In this document: one piece after another, positions 45,334 through 55,481 of the stretch
Numbering within the stretch: position 1 is the stretch's first letter
Layout of the letters: every line of letters starts with the position of its first letter
Origin: CAVOAK01 sp965217615
GTDB lineage: Bacteria > Pseudomonadota > Alphaproteobacteria > UBA8366 > CAVOAK01
Direction: 5' to 3'
DNA: 64,000 bases
Assembly: GCA_965217615.1 (NCBI GenBank)
Contig: CBDCIT010000018.1
Location: 124,001 to 188,000, forward strand
The notes under the pieces: generated by a model
Told to the model about the DNA's origin: nothing
Databases searched by the model: none
Seen by the model: only the letters and a program-made list of their open reading frames with translations
Program-made: the position numbers and the translations under genes

Positions 45334-47760
45334 CGATGACTCGATTGCGTCCGCGGCACTAATCGAAGGTCGCTGGGCAGATTTGCTCGGACAGGACGAC
45401 TAGGGTGGAGGGCTTGCCGAGCTGGCGGCATATCAAGATTCCTTAACAAGCGGACGCGAGCCAACTAAGCTGTCGACTAATCGTTAGAAACGAAATAGGA
45501 CCCCTGATGAGCCATCGCTTCAGTGATCGCACGGCATTTACGTCGTGAATCTCGCTGGCACGGTTGCGGACGAATCAAGCAGCGATATGAAGCGCACAAA
45601 CTGCGGGCACGCCTGCTGCCAGCGTCAAGTTCCTTCCGCACGGGCCGGTACCGATTAGTCGAACCTGCTTGCCGCAGGTTTGTATTTGGATCATGCGGAC
45701 ATGAGGGCCGTTACCAGCCATCAACGAGGCGTGGCTCGAATGAAGTGGATCTTGACAATTCGCTCATGCGCGGGCGACTTGCGATGCAAAGCTACGCAGT
45801 TGTCGGACTGGAAACTAGAGATCATCGTTTCCGCGTCAGTCCACTGAAACGTGGTTGACTGCCCCCAGATTGTATGATGCCAATCACTATGTTAGTCTTG
45901 AACACGTTGAGTTGGGAAGTGACTGATTCGAGCCGGAGCACCGTCCATAGCGCAAGCCGGATCAGTCCGGTTAGGCGCCATGGACACTGCGCGCAGACCA
46001 TCTGTCAGTGCTTCGCACTGCGTGGGATCTGACCGTGTTGTAGTGCTGCCGGCATCGATCGAGGAGCACCTGGGCCTCGTTTTCCGAGTAGAATCAACTC
46101 GCCGTTGACCGCTGCGTGGTCCCGAACCGAGAAAACGTTGAATGACTCGTTGTAGCAATCGTTCATCCCAGCGACTGCCCGGAAATCGTATGTAGAGCGT
46201 CTTCGCACCGACCCGCGCCAGCGACTCACGGATGGCCGTGGCAGTGAGCGGCGAGCGCCATTATCCGAACGGATGTTCTCCGGCGGGCCACGATCGACGA
46301 ACAGCGCGGCAAGGCCGGTACAGCACGTCGTCGGATCGCAGCCTTCGTGCGACGTCGATTGCCAGGCACTCCCGAGCGTAATCGTCGATGATGGTTTGCA
46401 TTCGGAATGCCCTGTTCCGACCGCAGTGTGCGAGCCTTGACGAAGCCATAGGCTGCAGACATGGCGCGGCCAGTTCGAGACGCAGACGGATGCAGGACCC
46501 ATCGATGAGCCGTAGCTCGGCCCCTGCTTTGGTTGTTTAGCCGGCACCTTCAATCCCTCCTGGCGCCAGATGCGTTCGAATGGCTTGTCGTTCACGTACC
46601 TGCCGTCGCCGCGGTGCAGCGCCGATTTTGATCCGGCGATAGCCGGAGCGATTCTTCCGCGCTTTGCCTTCCAGCACAACGCGCCGCAGTCAACGCCGCC
46701 TCATCGTCAGCCTCGGGACGCCGAGAGCGGTGCGTCGAACGTTCTTGCCACAATGACCCGGCACACCCGACGCATCGGCCGATGGAAACGCCGTCGTTGG
46801 AGGATTGGCCGCACATTGCCCCGTCATCGTTCGGGGCTTCGAGTTTCCCTCAGCGGTTTCTTTGAGCCAATCAGCTTATCCAGCGTCAGATCAGCGACAT
46901 TTCGTATCAGCCGCAGATTCTCCCGCTCGAGCTCACTTGAAGCGCCGTGGCTGTTCAATCTTTAGGCCGCCGTACTCCTGTGTGCCAACGGTAACCCGTC
47001 TGTTCCGAGACGACCCGAGGTCCTGGAAACCGCAGGTACCGTTTGGCCGTTTGACAGTCTAACCTCCACTTCCTGTAGCTTGCGTCGACAATGGCGCCGT
47101 TCCGACGGTATGTCGTTTAAGTGGCATCCTGACCTCCGTTCAAATAGTCCTGGCCTAACATTCCGCCTGGACCAAGTTTCTGGGGGTCAGGTGAATGGTC
47201 CCAGAAGCGCGATGACAATCAATTGGATCGTGGCATGCGCTCGTCGCCGATTTTGCACCGTAACTGTCAGACGTGCAGCTGCGTCTTGTCGCCGCGGTTT
47301 TTAAGTAGTGGGCGATGCGGCACGGCAAATTCCTTCTAATCTTTCATCGCAGAGCTCTCGGCACTCGATCATGGCCGATCCGGTGTCGTTGGACATGCGT
47401 GCAGCCTCTCTTGGTGTGATTTGGTCGCCATCGTGCCGCGCTATAGCGATCCGCCAGGTTTCGAGGGTCGAGTAGTGTGTCTACATCCGGGCATGACCGC
47501 TCGCCCAAGCGCGTGCCGAGGGTTGGCGGAACGATATGATGGACGCGAGCCGGAGGGCGGTTAGCCGGGCGCTGGCCTGGCGGCGACGTTGACGGTCATT
47601 TTCACGAAGTCGAGCACCCGCCTCGGGTTCCTGGCCAGTAACACGCATGGTCTCGGCGACGACGAGCCTTCGCCCCTTGATGACGCCGATGGCGAAGCGC
47701 CTGAGCCGTGACATGTTCTCGGTGCATCCGTGGCTCAATGAAACGGATGCGGCTGCGATC
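45180..47760. other. interleaved chimeric tract (fumarase region mixed with IS3 and ISAs1 ends)
   Basis: Short blocks of the fumC region (43000-44540) and of the IS3 element (as at 60586-61801 and 61802-63067) alternate every 5-40 bases, both in order. Example: 46111-46137 equals fumC 43577-43603, and the very next 18 bases, 46138-46155, equal IS3 60845-60862. The right part mixes sequence upstream of fumC with the 3' end of the ISAs1-like element. The short open frames here are therefore meaningless. The pattern looks like a consensus called from reads of two different structures. Confidence 0.75.
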
Positions 47761-49353
47761 CTCGTCGAAGCTCGCGGTCGAGGATGTGCTGCGTCGCCTC
47801 GTTTGTCCAGTGGCGGCGATCTGAGCACGAACATCGCGTTCTGGTGATGTGGCCTTGAGGTGTCAGGCTGGTGACGCCGTAAGCGGTCTCGCAGCGGCGC
47901 TTGCCGGACTTGACCTCGACGGTTTCGCGGCGCACGGCGAAGACCTGTCCGACGCCGGGGAAGTCGAGATAGCCGTTGAGTTCGCCGGAGACCCAGATGG
48001 ATCGCCGCTCGCGGCGGCCATGCTCGGGCTTTGGGCTCTCGTCTGCAAAGTCCGGCGCCCGCCCGGCGATGTCCTCGTCGAGCAGAAGCCGGATATCGCT
48101 CAGCAGGGTCGGCTGGTTGCCTTTGACGGTGAACAGGTAGTCCGCGCCGCGGTCGAGCAGATAGGAGGCCAGCGCGCGCTGAGTGAGCAGGGCATCGGCG
48201 GTGACGGTGCGGCCCGCGATGTCGGGCAGGGTATCGAGCAGGGGGATGGCGGTGCCGATCTCGTTGGTGCGTTTCTCGCCGTCGTAGGCGTCCGGCCTCA
48301 TACCGACTTTTTTTGCCCCCACGGTGCCTTGGTGTCGTGGCCCACGATGCCGAGCACGTGAGCCTGGCATCCCTCGGCATCGATGGCGCCGCGCAGGGTC
48401 TTGCCGTCGATCGCCAGCGCGCTGTCGCCTGAGCCATGGGCCTCGTGCCACGACCGCAGGGCGGCGTCGAGCTGCGCCGGGTCGACGCGGATGAGCAGGC
48501 TGCGCATCGCCGACAGGCTGGGCGGGCGGTATTGGCCGTCGCGGCGGCGCACGCGGAAGCGCTGCAGCACCTTGGGGCTGAGATCGTCGACCCATTCGCT
48601 GATCGCCTTGTAGCCGCGCATGCCGCAGAGCGTCGCGGCGGTGGCCAAGGCCAGCACCGTGGGCAGTGCATGGCGCCGGCCCTGGCGGCGGCGGGGATCG
48701 TCGATGGGCTGGAAGAACGCGGGCAGGGATCGCATCCGTGCGGCGCTCAGCGTCATCTTGGGCACTCCATGTCGCAGGCGGGGGTCGAGATGGGCGGCCC
48801 GCAACCGGGCCCGCGCGCCCCGGCACAGGGGATGAAGGAACACAAGCTTCGGGTGCGCGTGCTCGCTGTAGCTGTGCCCGTCGCGGGCGAAGCCGCGGGT
48901 GCGTCCTACCTCGATCCAGTTGGCGGCGCGGTAGACGGTGCCCCGGAAGTACGCCGGGTCCACGAAGGTCTCCGCCAGAAGCAGGTCGTGGCCGAAGCGG
49001 GCCGGCCAGTCGTTCACCAGACGGCGCGCGCACAGCGAGAGCACCCGCGAGCCGAGGTTGCGCTCACCGCCGGGGAGGATCAGGAAGCGCGAGTTGTTGG
49101 TGACGAGGTGCAGACGGCCGAACTGGACGCCATAGTCCCAGCCGATCCAACGGTCGCGCGCCCCGCACTTCAGCGCCGGTGCCGAGAACACCGCCAACGC
49201 CAGCCAGCGCCCTCGATGGTGAGCGACATAGCGCACGATCTCGCCCATCCCCGGCACCGCGCCGAGATAGTGGTGCGCCTGCATCAAGTCGCGGAAGCGG
49301 GCCTCGTCCTCCACCGCCACGATGTCGACGGCCACCTCCGAAAGAACCACCAC
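47560..49353 (-). pseudogene. DruA-like (DUF4338)-ISAs1 transposase fusion, frameshifted
   Basis: From ATG 49353 the first 190 or so residues match the DUF4338/DruA domain: HHYLGAVPGMGEIVRYVAHH, RDRWIGWDYGVQFGRLHLV, TNNSRFLILPGGERNLGSRV, LLLAETFVDPAYFRGTVYRA and ANWIEVGRTRG. An ISAs1 transposase follows: MTLSAARMRSLPAFFQPIDD, DPRRRQGRRHALPTVLALA, and ALAIDGKTLRGAIDAEG. At a T7 run (48308-48314) the frame changes, continuing with TNEIGTAIPLLDTLPDIAGR, TVTADALLTQRALASYLL and LFTVKGNQPTLLSDI. The end, from about 47760, is scrambled. DruA is a component of Druantia phage defence, but DUF4338-ISAs1 fusions also occur as plain transposases. Confidence 0.75.
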
Positions 49354-49559
49354 GGCTTCCTTGCCCCCACGGTTGCCTCATGGCACTCATATCAGGGCGT
49401 GGACAGAAAGTCCAGTATTGCCGTCAAATCCTTGTCAGGCGGGGCGAAAGCTCAAAGAACACATCCGCCCTGGGAGATGCGCTGGCGTGTCTTTCGTTTT
49501 TGCGCCATAACTCCTACAATCTCGACAAGTATTGAAAGTCATTGGACTGGAGAAGGGAC

Positions 49560-50129
49560 ATGCGAAATATCCTTTTCGTAATCTTCGTGCTTGCCATTGC
49601 AGGCGGCGCGGGCTGGGTTTTTCTGAAAAAAGACCAGACCGCCGACCAGGCGATGACAGGCGATAATGTTGAGACCGTGGGTGCTGGTGCTTTGGCAAGG
49701 GCGGTCGAGAAGAGCGACCGTCCGATGCTCGAATTTAATCATCTTCTGGTCACCGTGGCGGCCGCAAAACTGGGCGAGAAGTCCGGTGAGATTTACGGTC
49801 AATCAGGAAGCAATGTCGCCGGCACGTCACAGAACGAGGGGTTGGGATTCTCGCGGCAGATGCTTTTATTCTCGGTTGGGGTGGAGTTGAAGGACGACGA
49901 AACTTTGACGCGCGCAAACGGCGACAAAGACCGTCTGAAGGCGATGGTTAAGGAAGAGATCTCGAACTACTACGCGGAGAAGGCGCAAAAGGGCCTGACC
50001 AACAAGGGTATTGGCGTCAAAGAAGACAATGTAAATATTGCGGCCGCCATTAAGATGGTTACTGAAGGTGTCGTCGGCACGGGTAGCGTAGTGGATATCA
50101 TCATCAATAATGCGATGGACCGCGAGTAG
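49560..50129 (+). CDS. membrane-anchored protein of unknown function
   Basis: A 189-residue protein with an N-terminal membrane helix (ILFVIFVLAIAGGAGWVFL) and a mixed periplasmic part. I do not recognise a family; the layout (one helix, then a domain ending TEGVVGTGSVVDIIINNAMD) vaguely recalls FliL-type proteins but lacks their motifs. ATG 49560 follows GGAGAAGGG, which decides the start over an in-frame TTG at 49542. Its neighbours give no clear clue. Confidence 0.7.
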   Translation: MRNILFVIFVLAIAGGAGWVFLKKDQTADQAMTGDNVETVGAGALARAVEKSDRPMLEFNHLLVTVAAAKLGEKSGEIYGQSGSNVAGTSQNEGLGFSRQMLLFSVGVELKDDETLTRANGDKDRLKAMVKEEISNYYAEKAQKGLTNKGIGVKEDNVNIAAAIKMVTEGVVGTGSVVDIIINNAMDRE

Positions 50130-50340
50130 CTGTACTCAGACCCAGGTATCCGATTACGGCCCGAACGCGTGCTGCATTCGCCGCAATACATTGCCCCTTT
50201 TGCGTGCTTGCGGGCCCGCTAGGTTGTAGCTAGAGTGTCGCCAGATGGGCGCAGCCATCTGAACTTGTACCTGTTGCGGTACCCCTGCCCATCAATTAAT
50301 TTGCCAGGTACAGACTAAAGCTTACAGGGAGTAGTGAAGT

Positions 50341-51195
50341 ATGAAATATGGCTTACCAGTAGTTGGACTCGCCATTGGCGCTATGCTGTTGGCGACTCCT
50401 CAGGGTACTGCCAAGGCCGATGTCCAGCAGGACCTGGCTAAGGGCAGTATCATTGAAGGTATCAAACAAAGTGGTCGTTTCCGCGTTGGCGTAGGCTCCT
50501 TCCAGCCTTGGGTCATGCGTGGCAAGAATGGCGATATGATCGGCTTTGAGGTCGACGTCGCTACGAAGGTGGCCGAAGACATGGAGGCGAAGGCCGAGTT
50601 CTTCCCGACGGCATGGGATGGCATCATTCCAGCGCTACTCGCGAGAAAATTCGATGTGATCATCTCCGGTATGTCGATCACGCCGAAGCGTGCACTTCAG
50701 GTCAATTTCTCGATCCCATATGCCCATACGGGCTCGCAGCTTGTTTGCAACAAGAAGCTGGCCGCCGGCATGGTCAAGCCTGCAGACTTCAACAAGCCGC
50801 ACATCAAAATCGGCGGGCGCCGTGGCGCATCCGGTTCGATCGTGCGTGAAACCTATTGGCCGAAGGCACAGCACGTTCTCTACGACGACAACGTGCACGC
50901 CTATCTCGACACAGTGAATGGCAACCTGCATTGTGCAGGCGCGGCCCCGCCAAAGGGTCAATTCGAGGTTCTCAAGAACCCCGAGATGCTGTTCCTGCCG
51001 TTTGAGAACCTGCTGGGCAAGACGGACGAAGCGTTTGTGATGCGCAAGGGCGACCCCGATGCGATCACGTATTTCAACGCCTGGATCCAGTACAACACGA
51101 CGCAGGGCTTCATTCCGACGCGTTGGAAGTATTGGTTCACGACGTTTGATTGGCTCGATCAAGTCGAGACCAGCAAGTACCAGCTGAAGAAGTAA
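50341..51195 (+). CDS. amino-acid-type ABC transporter solute-binding protein
   Basis: Periplasmic binding protein of the SBP_bac_3 family. The 284 residues have a signal peptide (probable cut after GTAKA, about residue 26), then IIEGIKQSGRFRVGVGSFQP, MIGFEVDVATKVAEDMEAKA, AWDGIIPALLARKFDVIISG and MSITPKRALQVNFSIPYAHT, all typical. The C-terminal part shows FVMRKGDPDAITYFNAWIQY. No permease or ATPase gene is adjacent, so it is an orphan or works with a transporter elsewhere. GGGAG precedes the start. A strong terminator follows. A related but truncated protein is encoded at 57839-58187. Confidence 0.9.
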   Translation: MKYGLPVVGLAIGAMLLATPQGTAKADVQQDLAKGSIIEGIKQSGRFRVGVGSFQPWVMRGKNGDMIGFEVDVATKVAEDMEAKAEFFPTAWDGIIPALLARKFDVIISGMSITPKRALQVNFSIPYAHTGSQLVCNKKLAAGMVKPADFNKPHIKIGGRRGASGSIVRETYWPKAQHVLYDDNVHAYLDTVNGNLHCAGAAPPKGQFEVLKNPEMLFLPFENLLGKTDEAFVMRKGDPDAITYFNAWIQYNTTQGFIPTRWKYWFTTFDWLDQVETSKYQLKK

Positions 51196-51216
51196 CAGTT
51201 CGAAGTTCAGAAGTTG

Positions 51217-51252
51217 AGGACCGGCCGAGCAATCGGCCGGTCCTTTTCTTTT
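51217..51252 (+). terminator. rho-independent terminator after the binding-protein gene
   Basis: A perfect 12-base stem, AGGACCGGCCGA with its complement, encloses the tetraloop GCAA and is followed by TTTCTTTT. It lies 22 bases after the stop codon at 51195. Confidence 0.93.
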
Positions 51253-51302
51253 GTCAATGGATGGCGGGAATGCCGCCGTTTCGCGCCGTTCAATGAAGCA
51301 CG

Positions 51303-51944
51303 TTAGTCAGCAGCGTCCAACAAGCCCTCGCGCTCCACAAATCCCTCGCGTCGACGAACGATTCCTTCCTTCAGGAACTTGCCTACCGAATCGTATCCGG
51401 CGCTGGGTTCCTTGCAGACCATATTCTCCGGCGGCGTTGGGTTTTTCACCTCTGGCCAGTGTCCTGGCTGCGGTAGCGAGCCCTCGGAAACGATCGACAA
51501 CGGGTTCGCATCATCTTCGGCCGGCGTCTTGACCACTTCCGTGCATGGCCAGACGACCTCCAATTCGATACCGTTTGGATCGTCGAAGTAAAATGACCAG
51601 AGGATGCCGTGATCAAGAACGCCATTTACTTCGATTCCTGCTGCTTCAACCCTGTCCTTGACGGCAAACAACTCCTCCCGCGATCCGACGTTGAAGGATA
51701 TGTGATCGAATCCGCCCTGGCGTTTGTTGGCCGGGCCCCCTTGAGCCTCGTCGTCGGCTGGCTTCATGTTGGGATATTCGAAGAACGCCATTTCGTTGTT
51801 TCCGGTCCTAAAAAAATAATGCCGGATACCAGGTTCGCCGTAGGCTTGCGTCAATTCCATGCCCAGTAGGTCGCGGTAAAATCGTATCGTCTTAACCATG
51901 TCGTCGGTCGCGAACACGACATGGTTGATTTCTTTCAAATGCAT
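51303..51944 (-). CDS. VOC (glyoxalase/dioxygenase) family protein
   Basis: A 213-residue vicinal-oxygen-chelate protein. Seen: INHVVFATDDMVKTIRFYRD with the first metal His, GIRHYFFRTGNNEMAFFEYP, GGFDHISFNVGSREELFAVK with the second His, and SFYFDDPNGIELEVVWP with the metal Glu. The C-terminal 70 residues are an extra tail without a known domain. Likely a ring-cleaving dioxygenase or lyase; substrate unknown. ATG 51944 has an AAAGGG ribosome site; an in-frame ATG at 51995 is less likely. Confidence 0.87.
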   Translation of the reverse strand: MHLKEINHVVFATDDMVKTIRFYRDLLGMELTQAYGEPGIRHYFFRTGNNEMAFFEYPNMKPADDEAQGGPANKRQGGFDHISFNVGSREELFAVKDRVEAAGIEVNGVLDHGILWSFYFDDPNGIELEVVWPCTEVVKTPAEDDANPLSIVSEGSLPQPGHWPEVKNPTPPENMVCKEPSAGYDSVGKFLKEGIVRRREGFVEREGLLDAAD

Positions 51945-52090
51945 TGTCTGCCCTTTCCAGAGTGCATCGCCGAACAACAGGTCCGCACACCGCACCTCGA
52001 TTCAACCAAGCTCTAATTCGTTCTCGTGCAACGGTACCGTATTTCGTCGAGGGACAGGAGTCGCAATCGGCAACTGACAAGGATCAAGGT

Positions 52091-52870
52091 ATGAGTTCGC
52101 TTTTCGATACCGGTGGCGAGATCGATCCGGAAAACCAGGCTTATATTGTCTCGCATCCGAAAGCGGGGCGCACTTGGGTTAGAGTGATGCTGGGTCGCTA
52201 CTTGTGCGAACGCTATGGATACGACGAGAAAGACATCTTAGGCATTCGCGCGCTGACGGTGTCGGCTGGACTCTTGCCGACCCAATTTACGCACGATCAC
52301 TCCGCAATTGTCGACGAACTCGACTATCGCGAGCTCTCGGCGGACAAGTCCGGATTTCGCGAGAAACACGTCATCTTCCTGGTGCGCGGGCTGAAGGACA
52401 TATTGGTCTCGTGTTTCTTTCAGGCGACGAAACGCGTCGGTCGTTTCCACGGAGATCTTCATGCATTCGTGCGCGATAAGCGATTTGGAGCGACAAAGGC
52501 GGCGACCTTTTTCGCTCACTGGTTTGAGGCACGCTCGATCCCGCAAACATTTCTGGCGATAAAGTATGAGGATCTGCATCACAATCCGCATTGGCAATTG
52601 CGGCGCGTGCTCGAGGTGATAGGTGTCGCCGACGCCGATCCGGATATGATCGATGTCGCAGTCCGCTACGCTGGTTTCGAAAATATGCAGGCGCTCGAGC
52701 GATCCGATTTTTTCGGCGCCGAAATCCTGCGCGCTGGCAGCAGCAAGGATAGGGAAAGCTACAAAGTGCGCCGCGGCCACATCGGCGGGCATACGGAGTA
52801 TTTGGATAAGGACGACATCGCTTACGTCGACGAGATCATCAGTAAGTTCAGCTGCCCATACATATATTGA
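52091..52870 (+). CDS. sulfotransferase
   Basis: PAPS-dependent sulfotransferase of the P-loop-like Sulfotransfer_1 type, 259 residues. Seen: the 5'-phosphosulfate loop AYIVSHPKAGRTWVRVMLGR, the 3'-phosphate motif VIFLVRGLKDILVSCFFQAT, the segment FLAIKYEDLHHNPHWQLRRV, and the C-terminal RRGHIGGHTEYL corresponding to the family's RKGxxGDW region. The catalytic His is probably in TQFTHDHS. ATG 52091 follows AAGG; longer in-frame starts upstream overlap the divergent VOC gene. Acceptor unknown. Confidence 0.87.
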   Translation: MSSLFDTGGEIDPENQAYIVSHPKAGRTWVRVMLGRYLCERYGYDEKDILGIRALTVSAGLLPTQFTHDHSAIVDELDYRELSADKSGFREKHVIFLVRGLKDILVSCFFQATKRVGRFHGDLHAFVRDKRFGATKAATFFAHWFEARSIPQTFLAIKYEDLHHNPHWQLRRVLEVIGVADADPDMIDVAVRYAGFENMQALERSDFFGAEILRAGSSKDRESYKVRRGHIGGHTEYLDKDDIAYVDEIISKFSCPYIY

Positions 52871-52997
52871 TCTGCCGCGGCATGGCGGGCGTGCTCGCGG
52901 ACGGCTGCCCAAGCTAACTCATTCTTTGGCGCTCTCATCATCGCGCGGCACGTGCTAGTCTAGAAATGCGAACCGCCGGTGATTTGGGAGATGGTCC

Positions 52998-53144
52998 ATG
53001 CCCGGATGGTTGGGCCGACTGTTGTGTCTATTAGGCATCCATGACGATCGGGTGGTAGACGTCGTCATGGGATGGGGTCAGTCGGGCAACGTCGAAAAAC
53101 GGCAGTGTCGAAGGTGCGGCGCGGTGTCGACGCGCGGACAATAA
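52998..53144 (+). CDS. small protein with CxxC motif, possible zinc ribbon
   Basis: ATG at 52998, preceded by GGGAG, opens 48 codons: a short N terminus PGWLGRLLCLLGIHDDRVVD and a basic end with CRRCGAVSTR. One CxxC plus an upstream Cys and His could bind a metal. The pattern resembles short zinc-ribbon proteins found in prophages and elsewhere. It is the only plausible gene in the 353-base gap 52871-53223. Confidence 0.4.
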   Translation: MPGWLGRLLCLLGIHDDRVVDVVMGWGQSGNVEKRQCRRCGAVSTRGQ

Positions 53145-53223
53145 TAACGGACGATGATTCGCCGATTTCTGATGAGATAAACATGGACGTCTTGCGGGCG
53201 GCGAACAGCGTTCCTTGGACGAT

Positions 53224-54033
53224 CTAAGTTCCGTTTACGGCCGTCCAGAAATCTTTGTTGGTGTGCAGCTGCAGATAGATGTGACTTATCTCCAGGCAGC
53301 CGCGCATTGTACGGCGCCGGGAGTTGTCGACGTTGTTGCCGCATCGCTCGTATGTTGAGCGCACATCGGATACGGATGCTGGATCGAACTCTAAGACCGC
53401 ATCGGTTGATGTGACTTGCTGCCAAATTATCTCGCGCAGTCTAGCTGTTACATCGTAACCCCTCAGCGTTGCATTGATGAGCATTGCGGTCAGCGCCGCA
53501 AGTTCGTACCGGGGTCCTTGGTCGTGGAAGCGGATCGCGACCTTTCTGTGCTGGGTTGTCGACAGCGACAGCTCATTTGGAACCTGCGGATAAAGGTCGC
53601 CCTTCTTGGGAACCGGAACCAGCGATGACAGCGCCGGAACGGATATCGCGACCGACTGTGGCGCGTATGACTTCAAGAGCGTTCGATCGACTGAAATATC
53701 CACACCAGTCGACGTGCGCGCGCTGAACTTGAGAAATTTGCGGCCGGGCAGATCAAACGTCTTGCCCAATTTATCGGTCACATGCAGAACGAGTTCCGTG
53801 TTTTCAGCCGGTCGATACGGGGTTTGAGGCTTCGGCTGCGTGCGCGCCATTTGTAGGCAGAAGCTCGTGAAGTAGCCGGAGCAATTGCGGCCGTCACAGG
53901 AAAGCGGGACCGGCTCGTTGGTCGCTATCAATCCAAGCGCCTGGGGAGCAGCCCGCGCTAGCGTCGTCCCAAAGAGGAACGCGGCCCCGATGAGCGCCGC
54001 ATTGAGAGGGAATCCGAAAAAACGAACACACAT
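53224..54033 (-). CDS. secreted protein of unknown function
   Basis: A 269-residue protein with a clear signal peptide (MCVRFFGFPLNAALIGAAFL, probable cut after ARA near residue 28). The mature part has cysteines in LSCDGRNCSGYFTSFCLQMA and a C-terminal pair (ERCGNN and RGCLEIS) that could form disulfides in the periplasm. I do not recognise a domain. It lies just downstream of the ISNCY element, which may have separated it from its original upstream region. Confidence 0.7.
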   Translation of the reverse strand: MCVRFFGFPLNAALIGAAFLFGTTLARAAPQALGLIATNEPVPLSCDGRNCSGYFTSFCLQMARTQPKPQTPYRPAENTELVLHVTDKLGKTFDLPGRKFLKFSARTSTGVDISVDRTLLKSYAPQSVAISVPALSSLVPVPKKGDLYPQVPNELSLSTTQHRKVAIRFHDQGPRYELAALTAMLINATLRGYDVTARLREIIWQQVTSTDAVLEFDPASVSDVRSTYERCGNNVDNSRRRTMRGCLEISHIYLQLHTNKDFWTAVNGT

Positions 54034-54135
54034 GGCGTGACCTGTTGTCGCGGCCGCTCATAATACCGGTAGGCACTAAGCTAGTTCTAGATTCGCACTG
54101 AACGTTACATTGGTCAATCGCGACAACCCATCGAT

Positions 54136-55481
54136 GTCGATAACAAACTGAGTTGACCGCTTTATGTACCATATGAATTGACCGCTTCTGTTGTGGTGGT
54201 TTGGCTCGGTCGCGTCGAAGCGGGTCACGCGGCCTGGAGCCTGTCGTCGTCGATGGTTTCGCCGTCGGCGCGGTAGCGCGCCAGACACCTGGGTCCGTGG
54301 AAGACGGCCAGGTGGCCGTCGGGATATTCGTGCACCCGGGACCTGCGCCTTGACGTAGTGGTGGCGGTGGCGATCGGCCGGGATCTGCAGCGTGCGGTTC
54401 TTGTAGCGCACGGTGTTGTCGCCCGCGACGACGCGGTCCTCCTGGGCGCAGAGGATGTCCTCGAGCGTGCCGGCAAAAGCCACGAAGGCCGAGCCGGTGT
54501 CCGCGGCCGGGCGGGCGAAGCGGGCGTTGTGCGCCGGCCAGAAGAGCTCCTCGATAAAGCGATTGGCCTCGGCCATGGTGGCGATCCCGGCGAGGCGCAG
54601 CTCCTGGGGCAGGCGCTTCTGCAAGGTCCCGAACATGCGCTCCGAGCGGCCCCGGGCCTGCGGCGAATAGGCCGCGATCAACTCGATGCCGAGCTGCGCC
54701 AAGGCCCGGCCGATCTGGGTCGGGTTGTCCTTGTCCACACCGCCGCCTGCCTCGGGCGTGTGCCAGTAGTGCGAGGCCCGATCGGCGTAGAGCGAGCAGA
54801 ACAGCCCGTTTTCGGCGATCACCTCCCGAGCCCGCGGAACGTGCTCATCGTGCCCTCCTCGGCAACGAAGAAGCCCGAATAGACCTCCGATGTCGCATCG
54901 TCCATGGTCACGATCAGATCCCACCACTGGCCCGCAACCCACTCGTGGCTCGAGCCGTCCTGGTGCAGCATCATCCCTACCACCGGTCGGCGCGGCCGCT
55001 TCCGGCGGTGCGCCCCGCGCCTGGGCGCCGGCTTGATCTTGCCGTGCGCCTGCAAGCTCAGGCGAAGCCAGTTGTAGCTCAGCCCGAAGCCATGCTCGCA
55101 GACCAGCTTCTCGTGGAAGTGCTTGGCCGTGAAGTCCGGGTAGCGCGTCTCGAACAGCTCCAGCACCCGCATCACCTCGTCCACCGGCGCGCGGCGCGCC
55201 GAGACCCGCCCAAGGCGCCGGTCGTACAAACCCTCGGCACCCTCGGCCTCATAGCGCTCCCGCCAGCGCCGGAACGTCCGCTCCGACATGCCCAGGATCT
55301 CCGAGGCCTTGGCCTGGCTCAAATCACCCCGATAACAACGTCCGTAGACATCCTCGAACTTCATCAATCTCAGTCCCTGCAACTGCTCCGTCCGGCGCAT
55401 CCGATTCCTCCAGATTTGGAGGAAATCTAAAACCGGACAGATCATCTGTTACATAGACCGGTCATATCGTGTGTTAGCGAC
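54136..55481 (-). mobile_element. ISNCY-type element (IS1202-like) with a 19-bp flanking repeat
   Basis: Ends read GTCGATAACA and, on the other strand, GTCGCTAACA, with further similarity (TTGACCGCTTTATGTA against ATGACCGGTCTATGTA) inside. The 19-base sequence ATCGCGACAACCCATCGAT lies directly before the left end (54117-54135) and directly after the right end (55482-55500). Length 1346 bases. Transposase on the minus strand, frameshifted. Confidence 0.82.
54225..55400 (-). pseudogene. ISNCY-family transposase, frameshifted
   Basis: The N-terminal frame (to about 54840) has a helix-turn-helix (LSQAKASEILGMSERTFRRW), YPDFTAKHFHEKLVCEHG and the first catalytic region HQDGSSHEWVAGQWWDLIV, DDATSEVYSGFFVAEEGT. 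The second frame continues VIAENGLFCSLYADRASHYW, then LGIELIAAYSPQARGRSERM with the catalytic Glu region. A third frame after about 54340 gives VRVHEYPDGHLAVFHGPRCL. Two shifts imply an inactive gene. The start could be ATG 55400 or 55364. Confidence 0.82.

Noticed and set aside
46005..46679. apparent 224-codon transposase-like gene
   Set aside because: Part of the interleaved tract; its sense derives from IS3 pieces broken by fumarase pieces.
47481..48671. 396-codon minus-strand frame
   Set aside because: It runs out of frame through the transposase and then through the scrambled tract; Arg/Ala-rich with no motif.
47760..49353. a Druantia defence operon
   Set aside because: Only a DruA-like domain is present, fused to a transposase; no DruB-DruE genes or large helicase are nearby.
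48436..49581. 381-codon plus-strand frame over the DruA-ISAs1 gene
   Set aside because: Shadow of the minus-strand fusion gene, which shows conserved DUF4338 and ISAs1 motifs.
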